DNA of 64,000 bases from Tethya wilhelma (taxonomy: Eukaryota; Porifera; Demospongiae; Tethyida; Tethyidae). Below are positions 36,652-46,882 of this stretch, one piece after another (the first letter of the stretch is position 1; each line of letters begins with the position of its first letter). The stretch spans positions 3,498,660 to 3,562,659 of the forward strand of contig CAXIPT010000002.1 of assembly GCA_964030475.1 (NCBI GenBank), in the 5' to 3' direction. The notes beneath the pieces are model-generated. The model saw nothing but the letters and a program-made list of their open reading frames with translations, made no database searches and was not told where the DNA came from. The translations under genes and the position numbers were made by a program.

Positions 36652-38932
36652 GTTTTGTTGTTTGTTTTGTTTGTTTTGTTTGTTTACATTAGTGTGACCC
36701 AGGCCTCATTTTCACTATCTATCAGTATGCATGTCTTGCAGTACATGTATTTGTCTCAACTCTTACACGATAGCTTCACTTCTATCTTAACCTATCTCCC
36801 CCACCCCTCGCAGGTCAGAGGTGATCCATCTCCAGTACAACCTCGATCGTCGCGATCGTTGTAGCCGGGAGTACGTCCTCCTAGAGGAGGGAGCCAGGGA
36901 GAAGCTCCTGGAGATCCTCCAGCCCATCGTGGAACAGAACCAGGCCACCATCTCCGTTGGGAACAGGATAGAGGTGGGTGGGGCTTAGTTATAGGTTTGT
37001 GTACATGTAGTACTTAGAAAAATTTTCAGTAACCTTTACCACCTTTGCCGTGGTAGCTAGTAGATTTAGTGTCTTTGTTTTGTTTTTGTTTTTTTTTAGC
37101 TTAAATTGTAAGATTTAGAAGTTAGAACTTTGTTTATATAGAATGTTAATTTTGATTGCTATAATTACATGTATATAATACTAACAAACTGTTTACTCTT
37201 TTGATGTGAAAATATTGTACATGTACATTTCTCCCCCCCTCTCTCACACNATGCTAATTGGTGCCACTGAACCAGGATACCTCTGTCACTAGGACCACTG
37301 CCCCCCATCCCATGAAACACTGCAGCCTGACAGCCTGACAACCACAGAATGGCTCACACAACAAGAGAGAAGCCTCTCCATACATCATATATAGTGAGAG
37401 CAGTATTGCTAATGAACTGGTAATTACAGCTTCCAAGGGAATGACCAACTCATAGAGAGAGCTCCTAAAAACATGCCTTATTTGACCTAGCTAAGACATC
37501 TAGCTGCTGTCAGCACATTCTACCAGTGAGAACCCAGCAGGCAACCTTGGGGGGAGATGGAAACACAACTGCCATTAGTCCCTACATTACCATAACATGG
37601 ACACTTAGAGTACACATACAAATTAGGTTTCAGTAACACATTGTCTAGGAAACGGTGGTCCATATTGAATTAAGCCCAGCTGGCTACAACTGTCACAGGA
37701 TACGGTTTGAGCTGCTCAGCGAAACTCTTCATGGTGGCTCCTATTTCATCTTGCCCCGAGGCCATCACAGCTGACAGCTCCACAAGATAGTGGGTGGAGA
37801 CTTGCTGGGATGACTCCAGCTCCCCCGTGTCACCAGGCTGGTAGATCTTGAAGACAGAGACCTTCATTTGACCTTTACGAAACAACCATCCTTTCAAAAT
37901 CAGCTCTGTGATGACCCTGCATAGAGATCACACGACCTACTACAATAGTCACATGATCAAGTCTCAACTCACCCAAATCCGAGTTCTTTTAGAAAGTCCA
38001 TTAAATTTCGACTACAAGATGATGACACAAAACTCCTGACACCAGTAGGTCGCTGAGCGTCGCCAAGATCAAGCTGACCACTGTATATCAAATGCCTGCC
38101 CATGAGTAACAAGAGGAAATATACACAGTATGCTTCAACACTCAGTTTTTTGTGTTAGTGTGCATTAAAGTGTCCTTGATCACATGTTCAAACAGTTGTG
38201 ATACCCTACAAACGACACAGTTTTAGCTTGTGGGGTGGAATGTAGCTGTTGAAAGCAGAGATGAATCTTTGAGTTCTTGATTTAATTACTAGGTGGAGGA
38301 GGATCAGGAGGGGAGATTCCATGGTGTTTCTCACAAGTAAAGGGGACCATTGAAGATGAAGTAGCTGATGGTGAGTTGTATGTGTCCACCCTTTCCTCCG
38401 CACACAATTTGTAAAGATATTTTGTTTGTATGTAAAATATGCACCATATTTGCATGTCTAGTTACTGTGATTTGTACAAAGAATGATTTTTATTTTCCCT
38501 ATAGAGGTGCTTTGCTGATGTAACACAAATGTAAATTATAGCCTTACTTTCTGCCCTTTCTCATACCCTTATGCACAAAAGGAGGAAAAGCAGGGAAATA
38601 TATTGATCATTGGTTGAGTTACAGTATGGGATCAAACTAGCTGGATTTGATGATTTACAATTTTGTGAAAACTGATTGCTAGCTTATTTGTGAAGGGGGT
38701 GGTGAAATAATGTAAGCTCCTTAGGTCAAAACTAGCTTGCAAGCTTTTTATACTTGTTTGTGTGGAATTAAATACCTAGTTGAGTCTGGCTGCAGTTAAG
38801 AGTGTGTTTTGTGATGATCACTTTTTCGACATTCATTGCAGTGTCTGTACAAATGTGTTTATAGTCCTTGCTGTAGTCCGTGTGTGTGCGTGTGCGTGTG
38901 TCACTGTATGTATGTATGTGTGTGTGTGTGTG

Positions 38933-38968
<36 letters not shown>

Positions 38969-39665
38969 TTGTCTGTTCACTGAGAGGATCAATACTAGTT
39001 GTGCATATGTACTGTACGAACAGTTTTTGCATTAACGTTATTTAGAATTTTTTTATTCAAGATATTCCCTCTTGGTTGCGTGTAGTCATGTCTGTTGGTG
39101 TATGTATGCCTTCTCTGCTTTGAAAGTGACTCAGCGTTCTCTAGTTTAATAAACCATTTACTTAGTTTTACTGTGTGTTGGCATCCTTTGTCTTCCAGTT
39201 GAGCTGCCACGTAATCCTTGCCTGATTTTCGCTTGCCACACAGCACGATCACGACAGAGGGCTGCGGAGAGGATGCCATGAATTTGAATCAACATATTCA
39301 GACTTGTACTTGACTAGAGAAATCCATTCAATTTTTCCTGCTACTCGATCTAAGCGTCCAAGATTGTAAAATAGTTTTTTGGATTCGAATCCCGAGTGGA
39401 CAGATACAACTATTCCAGATGATGCCACTGCTACTGATGGATCATTACCACCATCTGCATAAATGATTGGGCTTTGTGTTATCCATTCTATGATGGCTCC
39501 ATTCAGTTTACCTATACGATATTTCAGACTATGGTATTCATCGGAATGAACAACGATGATTGTAGTAGAGTTGGAGGTTTCATAGACCGTGCATTCTACA
39601 TAATTATCCTTCTCAGGCATTGGCACTTCATTTTTAAGTGAAATTACATCAATATTTCCATCTTN

Positions 39666-39701
<36 letters not shown>

Positions 39702-40288
39702 GTTTTGTTGTTTGTTTTGTTTGTTTTGTTTGTTTACATTAGTGTGACCCAGGCCTCATTTTCACTATCTATCAGTATGCATGTCTTGCAGTACATGTAT
39801 TTGTCTCAACTCTTACACGATAGCTTCACTTCTATCTTAACCTATCTCCCCCACCCCTCGCAGGTCAGAGGTGATCCATCTCCAGTACAACCTCGATCGT
39901 CGCGATCGTTGTAGCCGGGAGTACGTCCTCCTAGAGGAGGGAGCCAGGGAGAAGCTCCTGGAGATCCTCCAGCCCATCGTGGAACAGAACCAGGCCACCA
40001 TCTCCGTTGGGAACAGGATAGAGGTGGGTGGGGCTTAGTTATAGGTTTGTGTACATGTAGTACTTAGAAAAATTTTCAGTAACCTTTACCACCTTTGCCG
40101 TGGTAGCTAGTAGATTTAGTGTCTTTGTTTTGTTTTTGTTTTTTTTTAGCTTAAATTGTAAGATTTAGAAGTTAGAACTTTGTTTATATAGAATGTTAAT
40201 TTTGATTGCTATAATTACATGTATATAATACTAACAAACTGTTTACTCTTTTGATGTGAAAATATTGTACATGTACATTTCTCCCCCC

Positions 40289-40369
<81 letters not shown>

Positions 40370-40761
40370 CAGTGTCTTCAATGCCAACGTGTGTTTGACA
40401 AGTCTCGAGCTATGGACCAGCCGTCTGACGAACCTCAACCTCTATCCACCAGAAGGCGCCGCTCTCTATCCAAGTTGATGTGTCCATTCTGTCACAGTCC
40501 GATACTGCAGTACTCCATGCCCAGTACCCCCAGGTGAGATGGAGTGTCACAGTAGTGAAATTTTGTTCTTTATAGAAGCACATTGGCTTTCACTGTACAT
40601 TATTAGCAATCTTTAAAAAAATGCATGTTGGTAAAGGTCATTAAAATTAAAACCAAAAAGAGATCTGCAGGTCTGTAAACATAATACAGATCTACCACAT
40701 TAAATATTACGATTGCTGTTGCGTAACTTAATCTGGCTGTTCCATTAACTTTCTCTCTCTC

Positions 40762-40795
<34 letters not shown>

Positions 40796-43678
40796 CTTCA
40801 GATCCATGAAGAGGTCTCCCTCTCACTCCAACTCTCCTAGCTCTGCCTCTAGACTCACCTTCTCTCCAAATGGAGCTGCTGCCTCGCCATCGGAGCCACG
40901 CCTCTCTGCTACCATGGCAACCAGAGACAATGTCAAATCCGGATTTTCATTGGACGACGAAAAATCACCATCTCATGGCCGAAAGTCAAACAGCAGTTAC
41001 AGCCCAAGTTCGAGTCTTAGTGCATCTTTTTCAGCAAGCAGACGATTATCGAGCGGAAAACAAAATTCATCATACCTTGATGAGGAAGCTCCTGTTAATT
41101 ATGACAATATTAATGGAGATGAAAATGATTTCTTGGGGGCGAGTTTGAATCGCAGTCCTTCAAATGCACGATCGCAAGGTTCGTCACCTTACAAGAGCGA
41201 GAATAACTTTTATCTCGAAGAAGAAGAAGAAGGAGAAAGAGGAAAAGAAAGCGAAACTTTAAGCAATGATCGACTCGTCTTTAGCGAACCTGGCTTCAAT
41301 AGTTCGGAATTTGACCCGCAGGCACACCCAAACGCACAGAGACACATTCAATCTGTCACTGAAAATGATCTAAGCCCGTGGAAAGCGAAAAAAATCTCTT
41401 CGGTCAAATCTCAAACTCCTTTCGATAAAATCACAGAGGTGAATGCAGTGGATTCCCGTGACGAGCGTGTTTCTAATTATAGCCCACCTTGTAGTGGAAG
41501 CAGGTATAGGGATTCGTTTTTGGAAAGTACCGAGGGTTTCGGAGGAAGGTCAAAGTCCGAGGAGAGGAGAGATAGCAACACTTTGGAGAGGTCTCGCGAG
41601 AGTCAGGCTTCATCGAATCCTTTTGATGAGGATTATTCCAATAACCCCTTTAATTTTGATCGTAATGACAAGGGAGTTACAAATGACACAGGTAGTAGTT
41701 CTAAAGGTGAGACTTCTGTAGTATAAAGTCCATCTGGTTTGAGAATGCCAGTAGAAGAAATCTAATAACTCTCTTTTTATCCAACTGATTTAAAAATTTC
41801 AAGCACCGTTGGAAAGTGCTCATTCTCCCCATTCTTTTGGTTGCTTTTCCAGCTTCCTACGCCTTACCAGTCAAAAGTTAGCTATTTTGTCCCATTAGAA
41901 AAGTATTGCATGAATCTCAGTATTTCACTTCCGGGGCATTTTCAATCCAGATATTGTATGTGTATAGCCTCGTCTTCTAGCCCTCCGTGCTGACAAGAAC
42001 TTTAAAAGTTTTATGATAAAGATTGTCAATCTAATAAGCAACACAATAATAGCAACACACAGAAGAAATTATAGCTAGTCTAACAGTATGTAAATTATTT
42101 GACTTTTTTTCTATGCTTGCTAATTACATGCTTATCTTCATGTTTAATTTTTCAGATTCTCATTCTGGTAGACCTCGTACTGGAGCCATCTCTGGTTGCT
42201 TTGCTGATCCAGTCCCTCCCAAACCAACACCACCATCACCTCCCACTAACACTCAGATCCATCGTACCACCATCACGGAAGATGATGTTCCTTTCAATCT
42301 TCTACCTCTTCCCGAGCTGTCCACAAGCGTTCCTTCTCGCTCGCAAATGGACTCTTTTGCTCCGAAGACTTCTAAAGTCCGAGACGATTTTGAAACTAGC
42401 GGAATTTTCGAACCATTGGGCCACAATCGCTCAAAGAGTGTCGACTATCATCCCAAAATGGCTCACAATACGACACCGCCTTCGAGAAGAAAGTTTGAAG
42501 ATCCATCTTCTTTGCGCAGTCACAATTCTGCTCAATCATCAACTCGATCTTCGAGTCGTTTATCTCGAGATGGATCACAGCCCGGATCGAAGTTGAGCGT
42601 GAACGTGACTTCAAGAACAAGCTCAAGAAAAAGCTCGCTGAGTTCTCTAAACAGTGGCGATTCCTTGCATGGTAGTCGAGGTGACATGGATGCCAGCGGT
42701 TATAATCAAGGGTACAGCTCGGGAGAGAAACAGAGATCGAAATCGAAGCCATCATCTAGGCGAGATTCAAGCGAACAGACACCCAAGAGGTACAGTCCAA
42801 ACGAAATGATCAATAAGCCTTCTTCACCACTGTTGGCTACTAGTCCTGCTCGATCAAGTAGTAGCATAAGCAGTAGAAGTTCTTTATCAAGACAGTATGC
42901 TTCGAAGCTTCCAGCACCTGGTGATCTCTTTATGAAAGAGAGTCCGACGTTGTCTCGCAAGAAGATGGAAGAGAGTGAAATCGAGAGACGGTTGAGCTCG
43001 GGAAGTGGGAGTGGCAGTGGGCGTGGCATCAGTAGCAGCGGCGGAGGCCGCACAGGGAGCAGGATGAGCTCTGAAGGATCCGGAAAGCGAAGTTCGAAGA
43101 GTTTAAATCGTTCGGGCAGCTTGAAGAGTTCATCAGAAAGTACGAGTACCGCAGGACTGAGAACTAGCTCACCACTGACTGTTTGTAAGGATGATAATCC
43201 TAGTTATATTCACAGCAGTTTTCAGGTCCATCTCGATCTGAATGTCTTTGAGAATGAGAATGGAGAGGAGTTTAAGATGATATTTCGCTCTCCAGTTGTC
43301 CCCTACGGAGAGACGAAGGAGTTACCTTCACTGGTAGTGATTTCTAACTTGAAGGCTTACATCTACATCATAACTGCTCCAGAGAAGTAAGTCTCTTTAG
43401 CTATCGAGTTTAATGTTTAGTCTTGAGTTGCTGCTTCTGATCTCTTTGCTGTATAGTTAGATACTCTTGTAAGTAGCATGACTAAAAAGTTTCAATTTTA
43501 GAAAAAAACTAGAGATTACCTCTGTGTATCTTTGTATGACATATTGTGTTAGCTGATACAAATTGGTTTTCGCTTTCAACATTTCCTACCTCTCATTTCA
43601 TGTGTGCTTTACTGCAAACAACAAAGCCTATTGATTCACATTATATGATCGTTTATGTGACATCATTGCTCATATTGA

Positions 43679-43724
<46 letters not shown>

Positions 43725-44607
43725 ACCAGCCATCCTGACAACTGGTTGAACCTGCTCGCCTCTCACTCTCTCAGTGACCTAGTCTACATCGACATCGGAG
43801 TCGGCTACCAGCTCCTGAGATTGGAGTTCAAATCCTCCAATGGCTGCTACTCCTTCCTCATCAGAGACGAGGAGAAGTGTACCTCTTGCTCCACGAAACT
43901 GGCATGTAAGTCAACCCTTCTCGTTATTTTCATTATTAAAGGAACTGTGTCATTAAATAAGTGCTGTTTTATTAATAAAAAATCTTGACAAACATGCAAT
44001 ATACCTATGTGCACGAGCTAGTATTCGGAATGTGGTACCCAGATCTCACTAGAAACATAACAAAAAACGTCACAAAAGGTCGTAGAATGTCCAAAAACGT
44101 ATATGTCACAAATTTTATTTTTAGCAACAAAACAGCGCTTGTGTGGTGACACAGTTCCTTTAAGAATAAATATTTTGGGCTCAAATTTTGGAGAAACTTT
44201 TCTATTTTTTGAGTTATGTTTGTTTTACTCTCCAGTTATTGTTTCCGATTTGCCAAATCCATCTTTAAAGAACTCTGGTGTTTGCTCTTTCTCCATGGAC
44301 ATGGTCAGGTCAGTTAGTGATCAACTTAACAGTAACAATATTATCACTAATCATTACAGAGCATAGAAGGTTCTTACTTGCTACAGTGATATTGTTTATT
44401 TTTATAAAATGAAAATGTTCACAAATCATATTAAATTTTGGTGCTGAATATAGTTATATGCATGCAGTGACAACTTTTATTTTGAAAAAAAATGCGAATG
44501 TATATTTCTGTGGTCTCTGATTGTCTTCTTGCAGATATCCAGATAGAGCGCTGAGAGAAGTAGTGTTGGTGAGTTTTGTATGCATTGGCACTAGTAATTG
44601 GCATGGG

Positions 44608-44661
<54 letters not shown>

Positions 44662-46383
44662 TGTTTGGTGTTACTATGGTAAATGTGGAAATTTTATTTG
44701 CTAATTGGCACAGGAATTGACCGATAAATTCTACAAATTTTTTTTCCAATCTATCAAAAAAAACCCACCAAAATTAAATTACCAATAATCATATTCATGT
44801 GTGGGCTTGACTACCCTACAATAAAAACTGCCAAATATTTATTGACCAAGATATTTTAAGAATTTTTACTACAAATAAAAAATCGCCAAATTTTTCACTC
44901 TCTTCTTTCCTTTCAGAACCAGTACAATAAGCTCAGCGGTAGACTCACCCCCTCCCCTAAGAAGAGACCTTCCTCTGCCACTAGCAATAAGAGTACTAAC
45001 AGTGATGATGAAGAACTGATAATGTATCAGTTGGCGTATCGCTACATGGCTGTAAGAGGGAAGGGACGAAGTGAGTTTGAGATGATGTGCTGTGTGTGTG
45101 TGGGTGGGTGTGCATGTGTGGAGAGAGAGAGAGAGAGAGATTCATACAGTCGTTCACAGATGTATGGCAAAGTACAGCAGTGCTTGCACTCATTATATGT
45201 GACATTTTGGCTCTATTTGCCATAGTAACTATATATTGTTAACCCATTTCCTTTTACAGATTAGTCATTTAACCCTTATCTCTCATATCCCGTTACTTTT
45301 CATTTAACCCTTTTCTTCCTACCCTCTCTCAGGACGTGTGCCAGTAACTGTAATACTGACAGAGAGTACAATCTATTTAGCCAAAGAAAATTTTTCTCAG
45401 TGGCCGTTACCCAAGATACAAAAACTTCCAGAACGATCCGAGCTCAAACCACCATATGAAGATGTGGAACAGAAGGAGTTAAATGATATTGAGCAAATCG
45501 TACGTACTCAATCATACACTGATTTACTGTGTGGTTAGACTACGATGTGACGTTACATTTTGAAACTGTTTAAAATTGTTTTCTTGTTTGTTTGTTTTTG
45601 TTTGTTTGTTTGTTTGTTTGTTTGTTGAATATTTTTTGCTGTCAATTTTGTTTTTTTTTCTTCTCTAGGTTGTTGACAGTGACCAGACATCGCATGTCAT
45701 CATTCGTTTCTTTAAAGAGGTATGCCCCCCCTCTCCCCCACGCACATACTCACACACATACCTTGGCATTCTCTTCCAGAATGTTCCGTCACATAATCTC
45801 ATTCCTCCATGTAAGCCTATAGCGTTATGCTACCATAGTTATTGTGTTACAAACACAGCTGTTAGCACCGTGACGAAGAGCTTGTAAATTTCAAAAACTG
45901 ATTGATCTGAGCTTTAGATTTTAAGAAGCATTTAAAAATTGGGTACAGTGCAGTGTACTAACTTGCCTATCATTAATCCTTGTCTTCCATATGTATACCA
46001 CCCTCTGGTCGACTAGAATTAAGATTTTGAGTTACAAACTAACTTGTAAGCCATCATGGCTATCTCTGTTGACAACATAATGGTCTCCTACCACCCTCTG
46101 GTGGACTAGAATTAAGAGTTGAATTACAAACTAACTTGTAAGCCATCATGCCTATCTCTGTGGACAACAGGATAACAGTCTCCTACCACCCTCTGGTGGG
46201 CTATAATTTAAAAGTGTTTCACACAATGCACTCACACAGAGTACACTAGCAGATGAGGACAGTGCCAACTCGCAATGGAGTCTGGTCATGTACAACTCAG
46301 CCTGTGCCTCAAAGCTGGTCGAATCGATCAAGACACCTTGGGAGAGTGAATTTCAAACTGACCTACCAATCATTTACAAGTAG
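28891..46383 (+). CDS. STK11IP: Serine/threonine kinase 11 (LKB1)-interacting protein, LRR protein
   Basis: Exons: 28891-28951, 30232-30414, 30613-30742, 31029-31132, 31539-31628, 31759-31800, 31968-32177, 35732-35916, 36402-36496, 36814-36973 (duplicated at 39864-40023), 40373-40533, 40802-41706, 42156-43386, 43730-43905, 44236-44308, 44535-44568, 44917-45070, 45333-45499, 45669-45719 and 46240-46383. LRR exons give LKVLILRNNQLDSLEG and LVGNPLSFHSKHRLKTAEHL followed by FRLDGKKLS, the STK11IP order. Downstream are a zinc-ribbon pair (CLQCQRVF, then MCPFCHSPIL), a long Ser-rich insert, and a C-terminal region with FQVHLDLNVFENENGEEF and LKAYIYII. Human STK11IP binds LKB1 and acts at lysosomes. 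N-terminal exons (near 30151) and exons between 32177 and 35732 appear missing at contig joins. The contig 37251-39664 is foreign to the gene. Confidence 0.8.
29555..29597 (+). repeat. (GT)n microsatellite
   Basis: A GT run in the 1.3-kb first intron of STK11IP. The remainder of that intron (28952-30231) shows no convincing exon. Confidence 0.9.
30151..30151. other. Single-N contig join
   Basis: One N in the first STK11IP intron. STK11IP normally has well over 100 residues before the LRR segment that starts at 30232, so exons are probably lost at this join. Confidence 0.7.
30753..30943. mobile_element. MITE of the TACC(G/A)TATAGC family, STK11IP intron
   Basis: The left end TACCATATAGCGGGTAAATTTGGC pairs with the inverted right end GCCAAATTTACCTGATATATGG. 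The interior is rich in CCAATAATTC/GGCAAATTGG motifs. It is placed immediately after the donor at 30742. Confidence 0.65.
31196..31380. mobile_element. Possible decayed MITE of the same family
   Basis: It starts TACCGTATAGCACAAAAT. The opposite end (TTTTTATGCTATAAATATTG) pairs only weakly. It lies in the next STK11IP intron. Confidence 0.35.
32404..32839. mobile_element. Non-autonomous DNA transposon with about 70-bp terminal inverted repeats
   Basis: The left arm begins TAGAGTAAGTAATCTATTGT and includes TCGGACACAACCTATATTCG. The right arm is its inverted copy ending ACAATAGATTACTTACTCTA. About 70 bases pair almost perfectly, which suggests recent activity. TA borders fit a Tc1/mariner or similar TA-targeting family. 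No transposase ORF is present in the 436 bases. Confidence 0.8.
32933..33935 (-). pseudogene. Uncharacterised WxGDR-motif gene, copy 1, frameshifted
   Basis: The minus-strand reading starts MGQIYVFANVTKSQTIGISK and continues through FLCVNEDQYPPGTFDK, then in a different frame HLIGEWSGDRLIITGTYSGY, YKDKNHLVVNLDKKEYLNP, and in a third frame DYDVPSLGLWAGDRITICT. The recurring W-(S/A)-G-D-R-(L/I)-I motif suggests an uncharacterised family seen in several eukaryotes; no function is known to me. A shift near 33695, relative to copy 2, breaks the frame, and another occurs near 33250. Sequence error or pseudogenisation could explain this. It lies inside the STK11IP interval on the opposite strand, near the end of a contig. 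Confidence 0.5.
34565..35388 (-). pseudogene. Uncharacterised WxGDR-motif gene, copy 2, truncated and frameshifted
   Basis: Paralogue of the gene at 32933-33935: shared blocks include FLCVNEDQYPPGTFDK, HYLVVNLDKKEYLDPEKYQA and DYDTPSLGLWAGDRIIICTA. Copy 2 lacks the N-terminal block and is cut near the contig end at 35475. It has a four-base insertion near 35257 that changes frame (YIPLSAPD instead of YLSQHLIGEW). It keeps a readable frame where copy 1 is broken, so each copy helps reconstruct where the other shifted. Confidence 0.5.
35476..35560 (+). repeat. Contig join followed by (CT)n microsatellite
   Basis: A single N at 35476 is followed by about 80 bases of CT repeats, so a contig begins inside a microsatellite. 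STK11IP coding sequence is discontinuous across it: the exon ending at 32177 is in phase 0 while the exon at 35732 needs phase 1. Confidence 0.85.
35990..36203. mobile_element. MITE with TACCGTATAGC termini, STK11IP intron
   Basis: The left end TACCGTATAGCGGGAAATTT and the inverted right end AAATTCCCCCCTATACAGTA pair imperfectly. The interior has repeated GCGAAAATTTTCCCC-like motifs, related to the element at 10494-10704. Confidence 0.7.
36604..37249 (+). repeat. Contig-end overlap, first copy (matches 39666-40299)
   Basis: It begins in a (TTG)n run, contains the STK11IP exon 36814-36973, and ends at CTCTCACAC before an N. The same sequence, offset by 3,050, follows the N at 39665 and continues through the full (CA)n run, so these are two ends of unmerged contigs. 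Confidence 0.92.
37250..37250. other. Single-N contig join
   Basis: This N separates the (CA)n end of one contig from an unrelated 2.4-kb contig (37251-39664). 37251-37669 shows no exon and is probably MED18 3' flank. Confidence 0.85.
37670..38095 (-). CDS. MED18: Mediator complex subunit 18, C-terminal exons
   Basis: Two minus-strand exons, 37973-38095 and 37670-37916, joined in phase 2. The first gives HLIYSGQLDLGDAQRPTGVR and NLMDFLKELGFG. The second gives GWLFRKGQMKVSVFKIY and STHYLVELSAVMASGQDE, then SFAEQLKPY and a stop. This is the recognisable C-terminal half of MED18, a head-module subunit that bridges Mediator and RNA polymerase II. N-terminal exons are not found to the right, where a plus-strand PP2A exon lies only about 200 bases away. 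It is part of a misplaced or chimeric contig within STK11IP. Confidence 0.75.
38293..38370 (+). CDS. PPP2R2: PP2A regulatory subunit B55 N-terminal exon (fragment)
   Basis: Between an AG acceptor at 38291-38292 and a GT donor after 38370 the exon reads GGGSGGEIPWCFSQVKGTIE and DEVADG. The block WCFSQVKG followed by an acidic stretch is the hallmark N-terminus of the PP2A B55 (PPP2R2) beta-propeller subunit, which directs phosphatase substrate choice. Neither the start-codon exon nor the following exon (normally beginning the first WD repeat) is seen in the remaining 1.3 kb of this contig. Given its small size the call depends on this one block. Confidence 0.6.
38880..38966 (+). repeat. (GT)n microsatellite
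   Basis: Interrupted GT/GTAT repeats inside the 37251-39664 contig. The surrounding 38371-39161 shows no convincing exon on either strand. Confidence 0.85.
39162..39279 (-). CDS. PMVK: Phosphomevalonate kinase, first exon (fragment)
   Basis: From the ATG at 39279 the minus strand reads VVIVLCGKRKSGKDYVAAQL, the distinctive P-loop (GKRKSGKD) of the animal-type phosphomevalonate kinase that phosphorylates mevalonate-5-phosphate in isoprenoid synthesis. The exon probably ends in HTVKLS at a GTAAAT donor after 39162. The rest of the roughly 190-residue enzyme is not found leftwards, where only a microsatellite, a PP2A exon and MED18 exons occur. Contig chimerism or a gene fragment are both possible. 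Confidence 0.65.
39249..39664 (-). CDS. Lectin-like beta-propeller repeat protein (3' fragment)
   Basis: Open on the minus strand from the contig edge to a stop at 39249. It contains two similar blocks, YRIGKLNGAIIEWITQ..YADGGNDPSVAVASSGIVVSV and FYNLGRLDRVAGKIEWIS..YKSEYVDSN, i.e. repeated (V/I)G(R/K)L..IeW..S..Y..G..PsVA units like those of bacterial and invertebrate tectonin- or propeller-type lectin repeats. The last residues overlap the PMVK start codon in another frame, so the true end may be earlier. It is truncated at its 5' end by the N at 39665. Confidence 0.45.
39666..40299 (+). repeat. Contig-end overlap, second copy (matches 36604-37249)
   Basis: It starts after the N at 39665 inside (TTG)n. 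Exon 39864-40023 is identical in content to 36814-36973. Only one copy should be counted in STK11IP. Confidence 0.92.
40297..40367 (+). repeat. (CA)n microsatellite
   Basis: A CA run of about 70 bases immediately before the acceptor of the zinc-ribbon exon of STK11IP. The previous contig broke in this same tract. Confidence 0.92.
41724..41955. mobile_element. MITE, CATCTGGTTTGAGAATG family, copy 2
   Basis: It begins AAAGTCCATCTGGTTTGAGA and ends GGGGCATTTTCAATCCAGAT. It shares the interior AGTTAGCTATTTTGTCCCAT and AAGTATTGCATGAAT with copy 3 at 54836. It lies in the STK11IP intron after the exon ending at 41706. Confidence 0.7.
45990..46200 (+). repeat. About 95-bp tandem repeat, 2.3 copies
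   Basis: Units begin TACCACCCTCTGGT(C/G)GACT and continue through ACAAACTAACTTGTAAGCCA to a CTCTGT(T/G)GACAAC block. The third copy is cut short. It lies in the last STK11IP intron. Confidence 0.8.
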
Positions 46384-46655
46384 CAGCTTTGTTTTATTTC
46401 TGTCTATCAGCAATCACAAATAGCCTAATGTCAAGTGAAATTTATCATGTAAAAACGAAGTGAAGATTATATCATGAATCAGAGTGTGTGTGTGTGTGAA
46501 AATTTAATTTCAAAAAGATTATCAAACAGTATTTTGCAAGTATGACTTGTAAGTTAATAATTGATGTTTTGCTATTAATTTTGTTTGTTTTGCCAATGCG
46601 TACGCGTTAATTTTGTTTTGTTTTGCGTACCATATCAGGTTGTTATATACCCATC

Positions 46656-46667
46656 TGCGCATGCGCG
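46656..46667. promoter_or_regulatory. NRF1-like palindrome upstream of receptor gene 1
   Basis: TGCGCATGCGCG lies about 215 bases before the receptor start codon at 46883, in a short CpG-containing stretch. It matches the known NRF1 consensus (GCGCATGCGC). Related TGCGCATGC motifs precede LARP7 and receptor gene 2. Confidence 0.5.
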
Positions 46668-46882
46668 TATCGCGATCCTAGTATTGCTTGCGATTATGTA
46701 ACAGCTAGCCCTTATAATCGGTCGATACGTGCGTTGAGTAAAACAGAAATTAGATACATGGTCTTTTTATACATGTATAGAATCTAGGAAACTAATGCAA
46801 AGTGATATAGCTTATTAGTAAACTTAATAAGAAACGTCCGTCTAACGCAAGTAGTCCAATCAATTGTTGCTCGCGAGCCGTG

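Noticed and set aside
38206..38403. Minus-strand ORF opposite the PP2A exon
   Set aside because: It is the antisense of the WCFSQVKG exon, which is the better supported reading.
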